DNA of 64,000 nucleotides from an uncultured Oleispira sp. (GTDB taxonomy: Bacteria > Pseudomonadota > Gammaproteobacteria > Pseudomonadales > Oceanobacteraceae), in assembly GCA_913061415.1 (NCBI GenBank), contig CAJXUD010000015.1, positions 1 to 64,000 on the forward strand. The letters are read 5' to 3'. Position 1 is the first letter of the stretch. Every line of letters starts with the position of its first letter. The position numbers and the translations under genes are program-made. Positions 47,056 to 55,857 of this stretch are shown here, piece after piece. The notes beneath the pieces are model-generated. The model ran no database searches. It had not been told where the DNA came from and saw nothing but the letters and a program-made list of their open reading frames with translations.

Positions 47056-48516
47056 TTATAACCCTTCAACAACATCCATAATCCGGCGAATCTTAGTAAG
47101 ACTCTCTTCATACTCTTCATCGCAATCAGAATCCACAGTAATACCACCGCCACCCCAGCAAGTAATCGATCCACCCCGAAACTCCAAGCTACGAATCAAA
47201 ATATTAAAATCCGTATGTCCGCTATCAGAAAAATACCCAAAGCTACCGCAATAAAGCGAACGAGGCTGAACCTCAAGTTCATTAATTATCTCCATGGCCC
47301 GCTTTTTAGGTGCCCCCGTAATAGACCCACCAGGAAAAGCACGACTAATAGCCTCAACAGGGCTAATACCAGGGCGTAATTGCGCACTAATAGTACTAAC
47401 CAAGTGATGAACATTCGGGTGAGACTCAAGCTCAAATAATTTATCAACCTTAACGCTACCCGGTGTAGCAGAAATACTCAGATCATTACGCAGCAAATCA
47501 ACAATCATCAAATTTTCAGCTTGGTTCTTAGCACTATTGGTTAGCTCTTTAATCAAAGCATCATCAACCGATTTATCATCACTGCGCTTAATCGTACCTT
47601 TAATAGGTTTAGCTTGAAGCTTGCCGGTATTATCAATACTAATAAAACGCTCAGGGCTCATGCTGACAAGTTCGCAGTGCTCGCCTTGAAAGTAACAGCC
47701 AAAGCTGGGCTTGAGTGCATCAAACAAAGGCAGAAGGGTATCAACGGCATCCCCTTTATATTGTTCACTTATAAAGGGGTGAGTAAGGTTAACCTGATAA
47801 CAGTCACCGGCAACAAGATAATCTTGTACTTTAAAGAACGCCTTTTGATAATCATCCTTGTGCCACTTGGGCTTAAAGGTAGAAGCTTTGAATAGGGCGG
47901 CAGTCTTACTTGCGGCAGTCTTATTTATAGACGCAGCATTATTAAGCTCGGATAGCTTTAAATATTCAGATTGCAGCCACTCAAAAGCATCCCTTGCCGC
48001 TTGATCAGGATCGCCTAGCAAAAAGAAGCAATTCTCAAGATGATCAAAGCAAATACTCCATGGGTAATGGTTAAATTCAGCAATGGCCGTAGCAGGGAGA
48101 TTCTTGCCAGCTCCTGCATTATCTACTGGGCTGTTAATAAGAGCAGGCTCAGGGTAAGCGAAATAACCCATCCACCCAGAATGAAACGGAATTTCTGGGT
48201 CTTTCTTAATGGCAGGATTAAATGATATTGATTGCTGCCAGGTACTAAGTGCTTTGTGACAATAAAATAGGCGCTTATCAGAAGGGTTTGCACTGAAATA
48301 GCTAAAGCGGCGATCGTTATTTTTACTCTCTGTCGTTGTGGTCGTAGTCTCGGGTTTAATGGAAGAAGATATAAGAAGACTAATATTAGAAAGTACTAAG
48401 TCGCTATCCAACGACTGGCTCAAATTGATAAGTCGAATAAACAGCTGTGTCGAATTTAATGGCGATAATGCACCCGAATTTACAGTGTTTTCAGTAAAAA
48501 TATCAGATGAATTCAT
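47056..48516 (-). CDS. pabB: Aminodeoxychorismate synthase component I
   Basis: PabB converts chorismate and PabA-derived ammonia to 4-amino-4-deoxychorismate, the branch to folate. The chorismate-binding domain shows PIKGTIKRSDDKSVD, whose Lys separates PabB from anthranilate synthase TrpE (PIAGT), then LRNDLSISATPGSVKV and PGGSITGAPKKRAMEIINELE. From ATG 48516 the protein has 486 residues. An in-frame GTG at 48573 would add 19, and neither has a good ribosome site. The N-terminal domain is tailored with a Ser/Thr-rich insert. Confidence 0.93.
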   Translation of the reverse strand: MNSSDIFTENTVNSGALSPLNSTQLFIRLINLSQSLDSDLVLSNISLLISSSIKPETTTTTTESKNNDRRFSYFSANPSDKRLFYCHKALSTWQQSISFNPAIKKDPEIPFHSGWMGYFAYPEPALINSPVDNAGAGKNLPATAIAEFNHYPWSICFDHLENCFFLLGDPDQAARDAFEWLQSEYLKLSELNNAASINKTAASKTAALFKASTFKPKWHKDDYQKAFFKVQDYLVAGDCYQVNLTHPFISEQYKGDAVDTLLPLFDALKPSFGCYFQGEHCELVSMSPERFISIDNTGKLQAKPIKGTIKRSDDKSVDDALIKELTNSAKNQAENLMIVDLLRNDLSISATPGSVKVDKLFELESHPNVHHLVSTISAQLRPGISPVEAISRAFPGGSITGAPKKRAMEIINELEVQPRSLYCGSFGYFSDSGHTDFNILIRSLEFRGGSITCWGGGGITVDSDCDEEYEESLTKIRRIMDVVEGL

Positions 48517-48837
48517 TATAAGAATGCCAAGTTTGGAGGTTGAATTCTGCCAAAGCAGAACGTTGTAAGACACATGACTCTATGTGTCTGTAGTTTACAA
48601 AAAAATTAGTGAAAATGTTGAAATATTTCTAGACAAAGAATCTATCCCATAATATTGTTTGTGCAACTTCTGACCTTAACAAGAGTTAAGGCAGTAGAGT
48701 TATACGATAACAATAAAAATGAACTATGCATGATTAATTCTCAGAAAGAGTCGCTCGTTTAAGAGAGATGATTTCAAACCCGAGAATAAAAGTAGGGAAG
48801 ACTACTTAATAATCATAATATAACGGAGTGTGCACTC
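48517..48837. other. Regulatory region upstream of the Fil-like locus
   Basis: The region has two inverted repeats: CCTTAAC-AAGA-GTTAAGG (48674-48691) and GTTAT-ACG-ATAAC (48699-48711). The latter overlaps a possible -10 (TATACG at 48701). They could be operator sites for the plus-strand locus. AGAGTTATACG and the A-rich stretch further on fit an RNA polymerase-binding site only loosely. Confidence 0.4.
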
Positions 48838-49806
48838 ATGAAAACTTTTCAAAAAATCGCTTTAGTATCTGCAATCGCTGCAGCACCATTCGCTGCTCAA
48901 GCTGACCTTACACCAATGGATGACTCTTTAATGGGTAATACGACGGGTCAAGCTGGTGTTACTATCGAGATTGATATGGGTAATGCTGGTGTTACTATCG
49001 GTGAAGTTGAATATGTAGATGGTGATCTTGAAACAGCAAATACTTATGGTTCTGTATTGCTACAGCAAATTAATATCTCTGAAGCTGATATTACGCAAAC
49101 AATTGACGTTGATGCAGATGGTTCTCTAGTATTAGGTATTAGCGAAATCAACAATATGACAATCAGTCTTGGTAATATTGCTGGAGCAAATTCTGACAAG
49201 AGTGCATTGGCTCTTAAAAGTGCTGCTGGTGAAATTACTGAAGTTGTTAATGATATTAGCTTGACTATGAACATGGGAGCTACAACTACTACTCTTGTTA
49301 ACCTACAAGAAGCTGGTAATGCTGCTAAGTATGGTATCACTCAGTCATTCGATAATGGTGTAGATCCTGTGTCAAATGCTGCTAATGGTTCTTTAGCAAT
49401 TAAAGCGGATCTTGCTTTCGAAATAACAGATCTTGATGTTGGTGCTTTTGGTTATACCCAAGAACAAGCTGATGCTCGTGGTGATGCTGCAGGTAATGGC
49501 GATGGTGTTGTTGATGCTGGCTTGGAGCAAATAACAGCTGATTCATTGGTTGATGGTTCTGCGGTTAAGTTAAATGACATTCGTTTCTATGGTACTGGCG
49601 GTCGTGGCACTAATGCTACAGTAAGTCAGACTATTTGGGCTCAAGGTGGAACTGTTGCTCAAGGTGGTGGTGTTTACATATCTATGGGTGCTATTGCTGG
49701 TACTCTTGAAGTTGGTGGTATTGAGTTGGGCGGCGCCTCAATCGGTGCTGTTAAAGTATCTGATATCAATCTTGCTGGTATGACTCAGCGCATCTACGGT
49801 CACTAA
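48838..49806 (+). CDS. DUF6160-like secreted protein (FilA-like)
   Basis: This 322-residue exported protein has a signal peptide, MKTFQKIALVSAIAAAPFAAQA, cleaved before DLTPMDDS. The mature N-terminus DLTPMDDSLMGNTTGQAGVTIEID is the hallmark of the DUF6160 family, which includes Acinetobacter FilA (family recalled, not searched). The rest is Gly/Ala/Thr/Asp-rich with repeating beta-strand-turn segments, low in Cys, Lys and aromatic residues, suggesting an extracellular beta-solenoid. A good AACGGAG site precedes the ATG and a strong terminator follows, so it may be made in excess over its neighbours. Confidence 0.75.
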   Translation: MKTFQKIALVSAIAAAPFAAQADLTPMDDSLMGNTTGQAGVTIEIDMGNAGVTIGEVEYVDGDLETANTYGSVLLQQINISEADITQTIDVDADGSLVLGISEINNMTISLGNIAGANSDKSALALKSAAGEITEVVNDISLTMNMGATTTTLVNLQEAGNAAKYGITQSFDNGVDPVSNAANGSLAIKADLAFEITDLDVGAFGYTQEQADARGDAAGNGDGVVDAGLEQITADSLVDGSAVKLNDIRFYGTGGRGTNATVSQTIWAQGGTVAQGGGVYISMGAIAGTLEVGGIELGGASIGAVKVSDINLAGMTQRIYGH

Positions 49807-50108
49807 TCACTTGTGATTATCTGATTTAGATAAGCTAAAAAGAAACCCGCTTCGGCGGGTTTTTTTATGTCTGTAAAAAAATATTCCATGCATTATATTG
49901 CCAAGCAGTAGGTGAGAAATTTGGATTGCTTAGTATTAAAACGAATGATTCTTATAGCTAATGTTTTAAGCGCACTTTTTTAGAAAAAAGAACAATTGTT
50001 TGCAATTAATTATGGTTTTTTAGGTAAACTTCTGTAACATGAGTTTGCAAGTCTTGAGCTACAAATAATAATAATCCAAGGCGCTTCTCAGGGAGTTGGG
50101 GAAATACT
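49807..50108. other. Fil-like A to peptidase intergenic region
   Basis: After the terminator at 49843-49867, about 240 bp of AT-rich sequence holds small inverted repeats (CTTTTTTAGAAAAAAG near 49975 and AATTG-TTTG-CAATT near 49994) and presumably the promoter of the downstream genes. No ORF is supportable. Confidence 0.45.
49843..49867 (+). terminator. Rho-independent terminator after the FilA-like gene
   Basis: AAACCCGC-TTCG-GCGGGTTTT stem-loop with a UUCG tetraloop and a long T-tract. Confidence 0.95.
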
Positions 50109-51101
50109 GTGTTAATCATTTTATTAGGTTCTATTATTGCATTCTCTATTGTTAACGAGCTGGCCATTGTGCCTGATCGTCAAGATGGAGATATCGTTTA
50201 TCGTGTTGCGAATACCGAGCCTGCGCAGCAGGATGTGTTTGTGAATGTCGAACCGTTAGCGGTTCAGCGTTTTAATAACGTGGTACGCCAAGCATACGAT
50301 TACAGCTGCGGCTCTGCAGCACTTACAACCGTTCTCGATTTCTATCTTGGTCGTAACTTCCAAGAACGCCAAGTAATGGAAGGTCTATTACGCTTTGGTG
50401 AAACCGAACGTATCGTAGAGCGTCGTGGTTTTTCATTATTAGACATGAAACGCTTGGTTACAGCACTAGGTCACCCGTCAGGTGGATTTAAAGCAGAAGC
50501 GTCTGATTTAGAAGAGCTCGATCACCCGGCTATTGCACCGATTGAATACGCAGGTTTTAAACACTTTGTAGTAATTCGTGCAGTATACGATGGTCGTGTA
50601 TTTGTTGCCGATCCTGCACTGGGTAATATCAGTTTTACCATGCATCGCTTTTTAGAAATTTGGGATAATAACGTACTGTTTATTGTATTCCCGAACGGTC
50701 ACAAACCAGCAAGTGGTTTAGAATTACAAGAGCAAGATTTACGCTACGTTTCTGATTACATCATTGCAGAAAATACGTTTAAAGAATTCCCGCACTTTGC
50801 CATCCCTGTCGACGGCAATATGTACAACAAAATTGCTTCATTAAATAATAATGCCTTTTTTAAATTTGATGTTGCCCGCAACGATACCAATGCACCGATC
50901 TCTGATTATGGCCAAACGGTTGAGCCTGGTGAACCACGCCTGAATGCTGATGGTAATCAATATTACCCTACGGATAACAGCAAATTTTATGATCAAAGTG
51001 GTGACGAAGAATTCAATTCTATATATTGGACAGGCACTGACGGTCTTTATGATTCGGGTGTTCGCAGTATTGAAAAAAATATACGTTATAAGCGTAACTA
51101 A
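50109..51101 (+). CDS. C39-type cysteine peptidase, exported (FilB-like)
   Basis: This 330-residue protein has an N-terminal hydrophobic segment (LIILLGSIIAFSIVNELA) as signal or anchor. The papain-like C39 domain has the catalytic Cys in QAYDYSCGSAALTTVL near residue 67, then His in GFKHFVVIRAVYDGRVFVADPALGN with the Asp. C39 peptidases usually cut after Gly-Gly in bacteriocin leaders as part of an ABC transporter, but no transporter domain is fused or adjacent. The C-terminal 130 residues are Asn/Asp/Tyr-rich and unlike C39. The start GTG has GGGGAA upstream. The target is unknown. Confidence 0.82.
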   Translation: MLIILLGSIIAFSIVNELAIVPDRQDGDIVYRVANTEPAQQDVFVNVEPLAVQRFNNVVRQAYDYSCGSAALTTVLDFYLGRNFQERQVMEGLLRFGETERIVERRGFSLLDMKRLVTALGHPSGGFKAEASDLEELDHPAIAPIEYAGFKHFVVIRAVYDGRVFVADPALGNISFTMHRFLEIWDNNVLFIVFPNGHKPASGLELQEQDLRYVSDYIIAENTFKEFPHFAIPVDGNMYNKIASLNNNAFFKFDVARNDTNAPISDYGQTVEPGEPRLNADGNQYYPTDNSKFYDQSGDEEFNSIYWTGTDGLYDSGVRSIEKNIRYKRN

Positions 51102-51134
51102 TTAAAATAAGAACTTAAAAAGATAGGGATTCCA

Positions 51135-52187
51135 ATGGGGATTAAGCTGCATTCATCATTATTATTGATCGCTCTTAGTGCAACCAGTGCTTCTTTGGTA
51201 CACGCCGCAGAAGTATCAGACGCACGTGAAGCTTTGACAAAACAATCTACCGATGCTGACTCAGAGAAGGCACTAGAAGAAGTTTTTGAAGCTGCTGAAA
51301 GTAACTATTCATTAATGAAAAAGGGCGGGCTCGGCTTAAACTATAGTTTCGACTATAGCTACTATGCTGATCAGCGTTTAAGTTTACTGATTGCACCACA
51401 GCTTGATGCTAATGGTGATCCAACAGGGTCTTCTAATATTTTAAGTGCAGATGTTTCACCATCTTCTTCGCATACCTTTACTAATTCGTTTTCTTTAGAT
51501 TATGGCTTGCTTGATAACGTAACCATTGGTGGTCGTTTACCATTGATCGCAAAGTTTGATACTGAACGCTCCATTACAAATTTTGCTATGGGTGATTTAA
51601 GCGGTACGGTCCGCTGGCAGCCATGGGGTATCGTTCCTGGTACGATTAGCAAAACGCTATTTGGTTCTCTTAAATTAAAAACCGCCGATAGTCCATACGA
51701 AGTTGATCCTAATAGAAACCTAGCAACAGGTTCTGGTTTTTACAGCTTAAGTGGTGGTGCCAGTGTTTCTAAAGTATTGGATCCGGTTGTATTATTTGGC
51801 TCGGGTACTTATGCCTATAATATTCCTGAAACAGACCTGAACCAGGTTCGTGATGGCGCAAAATTAGTTGAAGTGCACCCAGGGAGTTCTTTATCAGGCT
51901 CGATGGGTTTTGCTTATTCATTGTCTTATGACGTATCTTTAAGTGTGTCTTTCCAAGCATCTTTCAATGACGAAACTAAATTCGTTCTAGAACGTGGTCG
52001 CGAAAAAGTCAATAGCACGGTCGGTAGTCAAGTAACCGGTATCATGAACTTTGCTTTAGGTGTGCGTGTATCTCCTAAGACGATTACCAATATTAATGTT
52101 GGCTTTGGTATGACCGAAGCAGCGCCTGACTTCATGGTTGGCTTTTCTATGCCAATCGATATTGAAGGCATAAAGGCAAGCTTGTAA
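51135..52187 (+). CDS. Outer-membrane beta-barrel protein (FilC-like)
   Basis: This 350-residue protein is secreted with a signal peptide ending in VHAAEV. The mature part alternates short amphipathic beta strands with Gly/Ser-rich turns (TFTNSFSLDYGLLDNVTIGGRLPLIAKF, LSGSMGFAYSLSYDVSLSVSFQASF) and ends in a hydrophobic strand, as expected for a barrel of about 10-14 strands. An N-terminal acidic helix (about 25-60) precedes it. It could be a channel. The family is not named with certainty. Confidence 0.72.
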   Translation: MGIKLHSSLLLIALSATSASLVHAAEVSDAREALTKQSTDADSEKALEEVFEAAESNYSLMKKGGLGLNYSFDYSYYADQRLSLLIAPQLDANGDPTGSSNILSADVSPSSSHTFTNSFSLDYGLLDNVTIGGRLPLIAKFDTERSITNFAMGDLSGTVRWQPWGIVPGTISKTLFGSLKLKTADSPYEVDPNRNLATGSGFYSLSGGASVSKVLDPVVLFGSGTYAYNIPETDLNQVRDGAKLVEVHPGSSLSGSMGFAYSLSYDVSLSVSFQASFNDETKFVLERGREKVNSTVGSQVTGIMNFALGVRVSPKTITNINVGFGMTEAAPDFMVGFSMPIDIEGIKASL

Positions 52188-52218
52188 ACATCGCAATGAA
52201 GGCAGTAAGGAGACAAAC

Positions 52219-53874
52219 ATGAATATTGCGATGTTTAAACGACTAGCGGCGCTAACCCTTGGGTTGGCTGCGGGTAGTACTCAAGCGCAGTTAGCATCAA
52301 ACTTATTTATTGATACCAAGGCTATGTCTATGGGTAATGCTGTGACAGCAGACCCGGTTGGTATTATGAGTATTCACTTTAACCCAGCGGGCTTAACCAA
52401 GCTGGATGGACGTCAAATTCAATTTGCTATCCAAAATATTTATTTGAAAGCAGAATATGATTTCCAAGTTCCTGATCACTATAGTGGTGATGGCGAACTT
52501 ATGGATATCAATGATGATCCTGTTGCCGGAAAAAGTGGCTCGTCCAGTGCCGCGGCCTATATTCCGGGTCACGGTATTTTGCCGTTAGATATTTTGCCTA
52601 TTTTGCAATTGCCATCAGCGGGTATGTCAATCAAGCCAGAAGGTTCACGTTTTACTTTTGCTAACGCGGTTTATGCCCCGATGGCGGCAGGCTTTGCCAA
52701 GTCCGATGATGATCCAGGTCGTTATCAAGCGAAAAAAGTTGCGATGCAGCGATTCTCGTATTTAACACCGTCTTTTGGCTATCAGGTTAATGATGAATTT
52801 TCTGTTGGTGCCAGCTTCTTATTTAGTCATCATGCGTTAGCACTAGAGCAAGACTTACGAGCACCTAGTATTTTGATTGCAGTAGCAGATCAGCTTCAAG
52901 ATGCTTTTGGTTGCTTTGATAAAGTTACAGGAGAGCCAACAGGCAATGATCCGCTAGTTCCTTTAATCGCCTTATGCGGTGGTAAAATTGGACCTTACGA
53001 AGATGTAGGTACGCTGAAAGTAGATACTCAAGAAAGCCTATCTCCGTCGTTTAATATTGGTTTTTTATGGGAGCCTAAAGAATGGTTTGCTTGGGGTGCT
53101 ACGTATCAAAGTGGCGCAACAGCTCATCTAAAAGGAACCTATGAATTAGAATATACCGATGATTTCGCGGGTTTCTTCCAGAAATTACAATCGACTATTT
53201 TTGGTGCCATTGGTGGTGCAATTTTCCAGCTGCCTTCAGGGGTTAAGAAAGAATCAGGTTTGGTAACGACTGAGCAAGTTTTCCCACAGCGCTTTCAAAC
53301 GGGTATAAAATTAAAGTTTTTTGAAGACTTTCAGTTTAACTTTGACCTCGGTTGGAGTGACTTTGATAAGTGGGATTATTTAGAGCTTCAATTTGACCGC
53401 CCTGTGAGTTTCTTAAGCTCGGCTAAAATTTTAGCACCAGGTTTAGTGACCAATACGTCTTTGAAGCAACCATTAGGCTTTAAGAGTGTTTGGAGCCCTG
53501 CGTTTGGTTTTGGGTATGATCTGAATTCTCGTGTACAATTGCGTGCAGGTTATGAACCTCGTGCAACATCGATCCCAGATGAAGCATTCAGTGTTCAGGC
53601 TCCTTTAGGTTTTGCAGAATTGTATACTATGGGTATGGGTTATATTTGGGATAAAGACAGCGTTGTTGATTTCTCAATAGCGTTTATGCAATCTAAAGAA
53701 ACCATTTATGCGGATCCACAATCGGAAAACGATAATGGACCCTATTCTAATTCAAGTAATGCGCTTAACAGGAACTGTTTGACATGTACGGTAACCAACC
53801 CTTATCCAAGTCTGGATGTCAGAACCAAGCTAACTATTGGTGCTGTTGGTATCACTTATCGAACCAAGTTTTAA
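52219..53874 (+). CDS. OmpP1/FadL-family outer-membrane transporter
   Basis: This 551-residue FadL-type barrel has a signal peptide cleaved near STQAQ, then the N-terminal hatch LFIDTKAMSMGNAVTADPVGIMSIHFNPAGLTKLDGRQIQFAIQ, in which NPAGL is the family signature. FadL proteins take up long-chain fatty acids, alkanes or aromatics by lateral diffusion. It follows the previous barrel gene by 31 bp on the same strand, with GGAGACAAAC before the ATG. A stretch with Cys (QNCLTC) lies near the C-terminus. In a marine hydrocarbon-degrader-type genome an oily substrate is plausible. Confidence 0.87.
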   Translation: MNIAMFKRLAALTLGLAAGSTQAQLASNLFIDTKAMSMGNAVTADPVGIMSIHFNPAGLTKLDGRQIQFAIQNIYLKAEYDFQVPDHYSGDGELMDINDDPVAGKSGSSSAAAYIPGHGILPLDILPILQLPSAGMSIKPEGSRFTFANAVYAPMAAGFAKSDDDPGRYQAKKVAMQRFSYLTPSFGYQVNDEFSVGASFLFSHHALALEQDLRAPSILIAVADQLQDAFGCFDKVTGEPTGNDPLVPLIALCGGKIGPYEDVGTLKVDTQESLSPSFNIGFLWEPKEWFAWGATYQSGATAHLKGTYELEYTDDFAGFFQKLQSTIFGAIGGAIFQLPSGVKKESGLVTTEQVFPQRFQTGIKLKFFEDFQFNFDLGWSDFDKWDYLELQFDRPVSFLSSAKILAPGLVTNTSLKQPLGFKSVWSPAFGFGYDLNSRVQLRAGYEPRATSIPDEAFSVQAPLGFAELYTMGMGYIWDKDSVVDFSIAFMQSKETIYADPQSENDNGPYSNSSNALNRNCLTCTVTNPYPSLDVRTKLTIGAVGITYRTKF

Positions 53875-54842
53875 TTAAACTGTTAAAAAATACTGCAGCA
53901 TTTCTTGCTGCAGTATTCACATTCTTAGTTTTTAATTCTCTGTTATTAACGCCTAGTGTGATGGCAGAGACACAAAGCAAAAATTCTAACAGCTCTGAAC
54001 CTCGCTATTACACCTGGGTAGATGCCCAAGGGATAATGCACAATACCTTGATTACCTCCGAAAAAAAGCCTCAACAGCCTTCAAATAATGTCACGGTTAA
54101 AAAAACTGTCGCGACAGAGAAGGGTTTAGAATTAGACAGTGACAAAAATCCTGAATTCAATACAGCTGATTTTCCCTCTGAAGAACAACATCAAAAAAAT
54201 AGTGAAAAAAGAAAAGCAGATCAGAAACCATTTTTCACCTGGACAGATGCCCAAGGTATTATTCGCAGTGAATTAAAACCCGATGTCGTCGCCGATTTTG
54301 TCGCAGAAGAAGTGGTATACGATACAGTTTTCGCGCCACCTTTTCGCCTACCTTCCCATGTTACAGAAGGGCAGTGCTGTGAGTCTTATACTGACGCGTT
54401 TACTGCAATTGCAAAATTCAATGGTTCGGCAAGTTATCAAGTAGATGACACATTATATTTATTCAAAACTCAAACTGGCGACGTTGCGGCAGGGTATTTT
54501 TCAGTACCCGATTTAGCCGATCACGAAATTGTCATGTTAAAAGGCTATAAGTTACCAGTAGAAAGTCAGTTTGAAGTCATTGCGCTTAATGCAGATTTTA
54601 AGCCGATTTATTTAGGATCTAAACTGGAAGGTATTGTGGTTGAGGAAACATGGAAAGACTTAGCCTATCAAAAAGTTCTTTTAGAAATTTCTGATCCTGA
54701 GATTAAATACTTCGTTATCTTTGCGCGTCTTGCTATGGAAACAGGTATGGAAGCAGCTATGGAAGATGGGTCTAAAAATAGAGTGCCCCAATCCTTGAGC
54801 AATTATCGTGTATCACTATTGCGAGAACCGTTAGGTGATTAA
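53874..54842 (+). CDS. Exported protein with two DAQGI motifs (FilE-like), start uncertain
   Basis: The signal-peptide-like segment IKLLKNTAAFLAAVFTFLVF and the A-type cleavage site after SVMA begin exactly at the upstream FadL stop. In frame from there, no ATG, GTG or TTG occurs until the end of the signal. The only longer option starts at ATG 53784 inside the FadL gene, adding about 30 residues that mirror the other frame. I use the ATT overlapping the stop at 53874, which is a rare start. The mature protein has two copies of a YxWxDAQGI motif (PRYYTWVDAQGIM, PFFTWTDAQGII), separated by a polar linker, then a C-terminal domain. Confidence 0.6.
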   Translation: MKLLKNTAAFLAAVFTFLVFNSLLLTPSVMAETQSKNSNSSEPRYYTWVDAQGIMHNTLITSEKKPQQPSNNVTVKKTVATEKGLELDSDKNPEFNTADFPSEEQHQKNSEKRKADQKPFFTWTDAQGIIRSELKPDVVADFVAEEVVYDTVFAPPFRLPSHVTEGQCCESYTDAFTAIAKFNGSASYQVDDTLYLFKTQTGDVAAGYFSVPDLADHEIVMLKGYKLPVESQFEVIALNADFKPIYLGSKLEGIVVEETWKDLAYQKVLLEISDPEIKYFVIFARLAMETGMEAAMEDGSKNRVPQSLSNYRVSLLREPLGD

Positions 54843-55743
54843 ACAAAGATGCCTTTTACAATTTGCCGAATCGCAGATTGCTTATTCTTTATTTAGGCGT
54901 AAAAATTTTGACCCTGCTTTAGGTACTCCAAGGCGCTTGGTTTTATTGCATGGCGCAGGCGTTGCAGGAGAATTAACCTGGACCTATATTGTTAATTATC
55001 TCAAACACTGGGATGAAGTTTTAGTCCCTGACTTATTAGGGATGGGTGAAAGTTTTTTCGAACCCTCAGATCGCTTAGGTTTTAGCATTGAAGATATTTG
55101 CCATTCTCTATTTGGTTTATTAACCCATGAGGCGTGGCACGAGTTTGATTTGGCTGGGTACTCTTTAGGTGGCTTAGTAGCTTTAGAGCTAAATGATCAA
55201 GCCAGTCGAGAGTTGGGCTTAGAGTCTACACCTGATACCGTAATACACTCATTGTGTTTAATAGAGCCTGCCTTACTCAGTGATTCTTCGCTTCAATCTT
55301 CGTTATTATTTAGACAGTCGTTTGTGCCTTTAGCTAAAAGCATTAAAACTAACCCCGAAAACGATCAGCACTTCATTGACTTTTTAGACTTGGTTTCACC
55401 GAATAGAAAGCGCAGTGAACAGATTGATAAGCTCGCCATTAAACGTTTGCAGCTAAGGCCTTCAGGGTTTGCACATGCGTTAGCGGCGGTATCTGAATAC
55501 GCTGATGATTTGGATAATTTTAAGCTACAGCAGTTGATTGCGAGTATTCCAAAAGGTTTAGGGATTATAGGCGGCTTGTCGAATCCCGGTTTACTGCAAG
55601 CGCAACAAATGATTAAAGCTCAGCTTAGTAAAGCCAAACCTATCGCAAAGACCTGGCATATTGAATCGCTGGCTAATACCGACCATAGTTTGGTTTATGT
55701 TAGGCCAAAGGTGATCGCTCATTTAATTAACGAGCACCTGTAA
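54835..55743 (+). CDS. Serine alpha/beta hydrolase, last gene of the Fil-like locus
   Basis: This 302-residue cytoplasmic alpha/beta hydrolase has the oxyanion region VLLHGAGVAGELTW, the nucleophile Ser in LAGYSLGGLVAL and the catalytic His in NTDHSLVYV. Start GTG 54835 overlaps the preceding gene by 8 bp, so translation is coupled. There is no signal peptide. An ester, lipid or thioester substrate is plausible given the FadL and secreted neighbours, but the sequence does not specify it. It resembles the hydrolase at 59133 in size only. Confidence 0.8.
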   Translation: MIKQRCLLQFAESQIAYSLFRRKNFDPALGTPRRLVLLHGAGVAGELTWTYIVNYLKHWDEVLVPDLLGMGESFFEPSDRLGFSIEDICHSLFGLLTHEAWHEFDLAGYSLGGLVALELNDQASRELGLESTPDTVIHSLCLIEPALLSDSSLQSSLLFRQSFVPLAKSIKTNPENDQHFIDFLDLVSPNRKRSEQIDKLAIKRLQLRPSGFAHALAAVSEYADDLDNFKLQQLIASIPKGLGIIGGLSNPGLLQAQQMIKAQLSKAKPIAKTWHIESLANTDHSLVYVRPKVIAHLINEHL

Positions 55744-55766
55744 ATTAACGAGTATTTGGCCTGCGA

Positions 55767-55846
55767 CAATCTATCTAATTAACAATCTATCTAATTAACA
55801 ATCTATCTAGTTAACAAGCTATTTGGTTAAAAAGTTACCTAATTTA
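55767..55846. repeat. 16-bp tandem repeat after the Fil-like locus
   Basis: Five consecutive 16-bp units: the first two (55767-55798) are identical, the third has one change, the fourth and fifth are progressively diverged. The unit CAATCTATCTAATTAA lies between the convergent hydrolase and ppsR genes. Confidence 0.85.
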
Positions 55847-55857
55847 AAAAGTCGCTG

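Noticed and set aside
48838-55743. A type IV or chaperone-usher pilus operon, as the Fil name suggests
   Set aside because: No prepilin peptidase site, pilin-type N-terminus, usher or chaperone is present. Barrel, FadL and peptidase domains indicate an envelope or uptake system.
55767-55846. A CRISPR array
   Set aside because: The repeat units are directly adjacent, with no spacers between copies, they decay gradually, and no cas gene is present. It is a simple tandem repeat.
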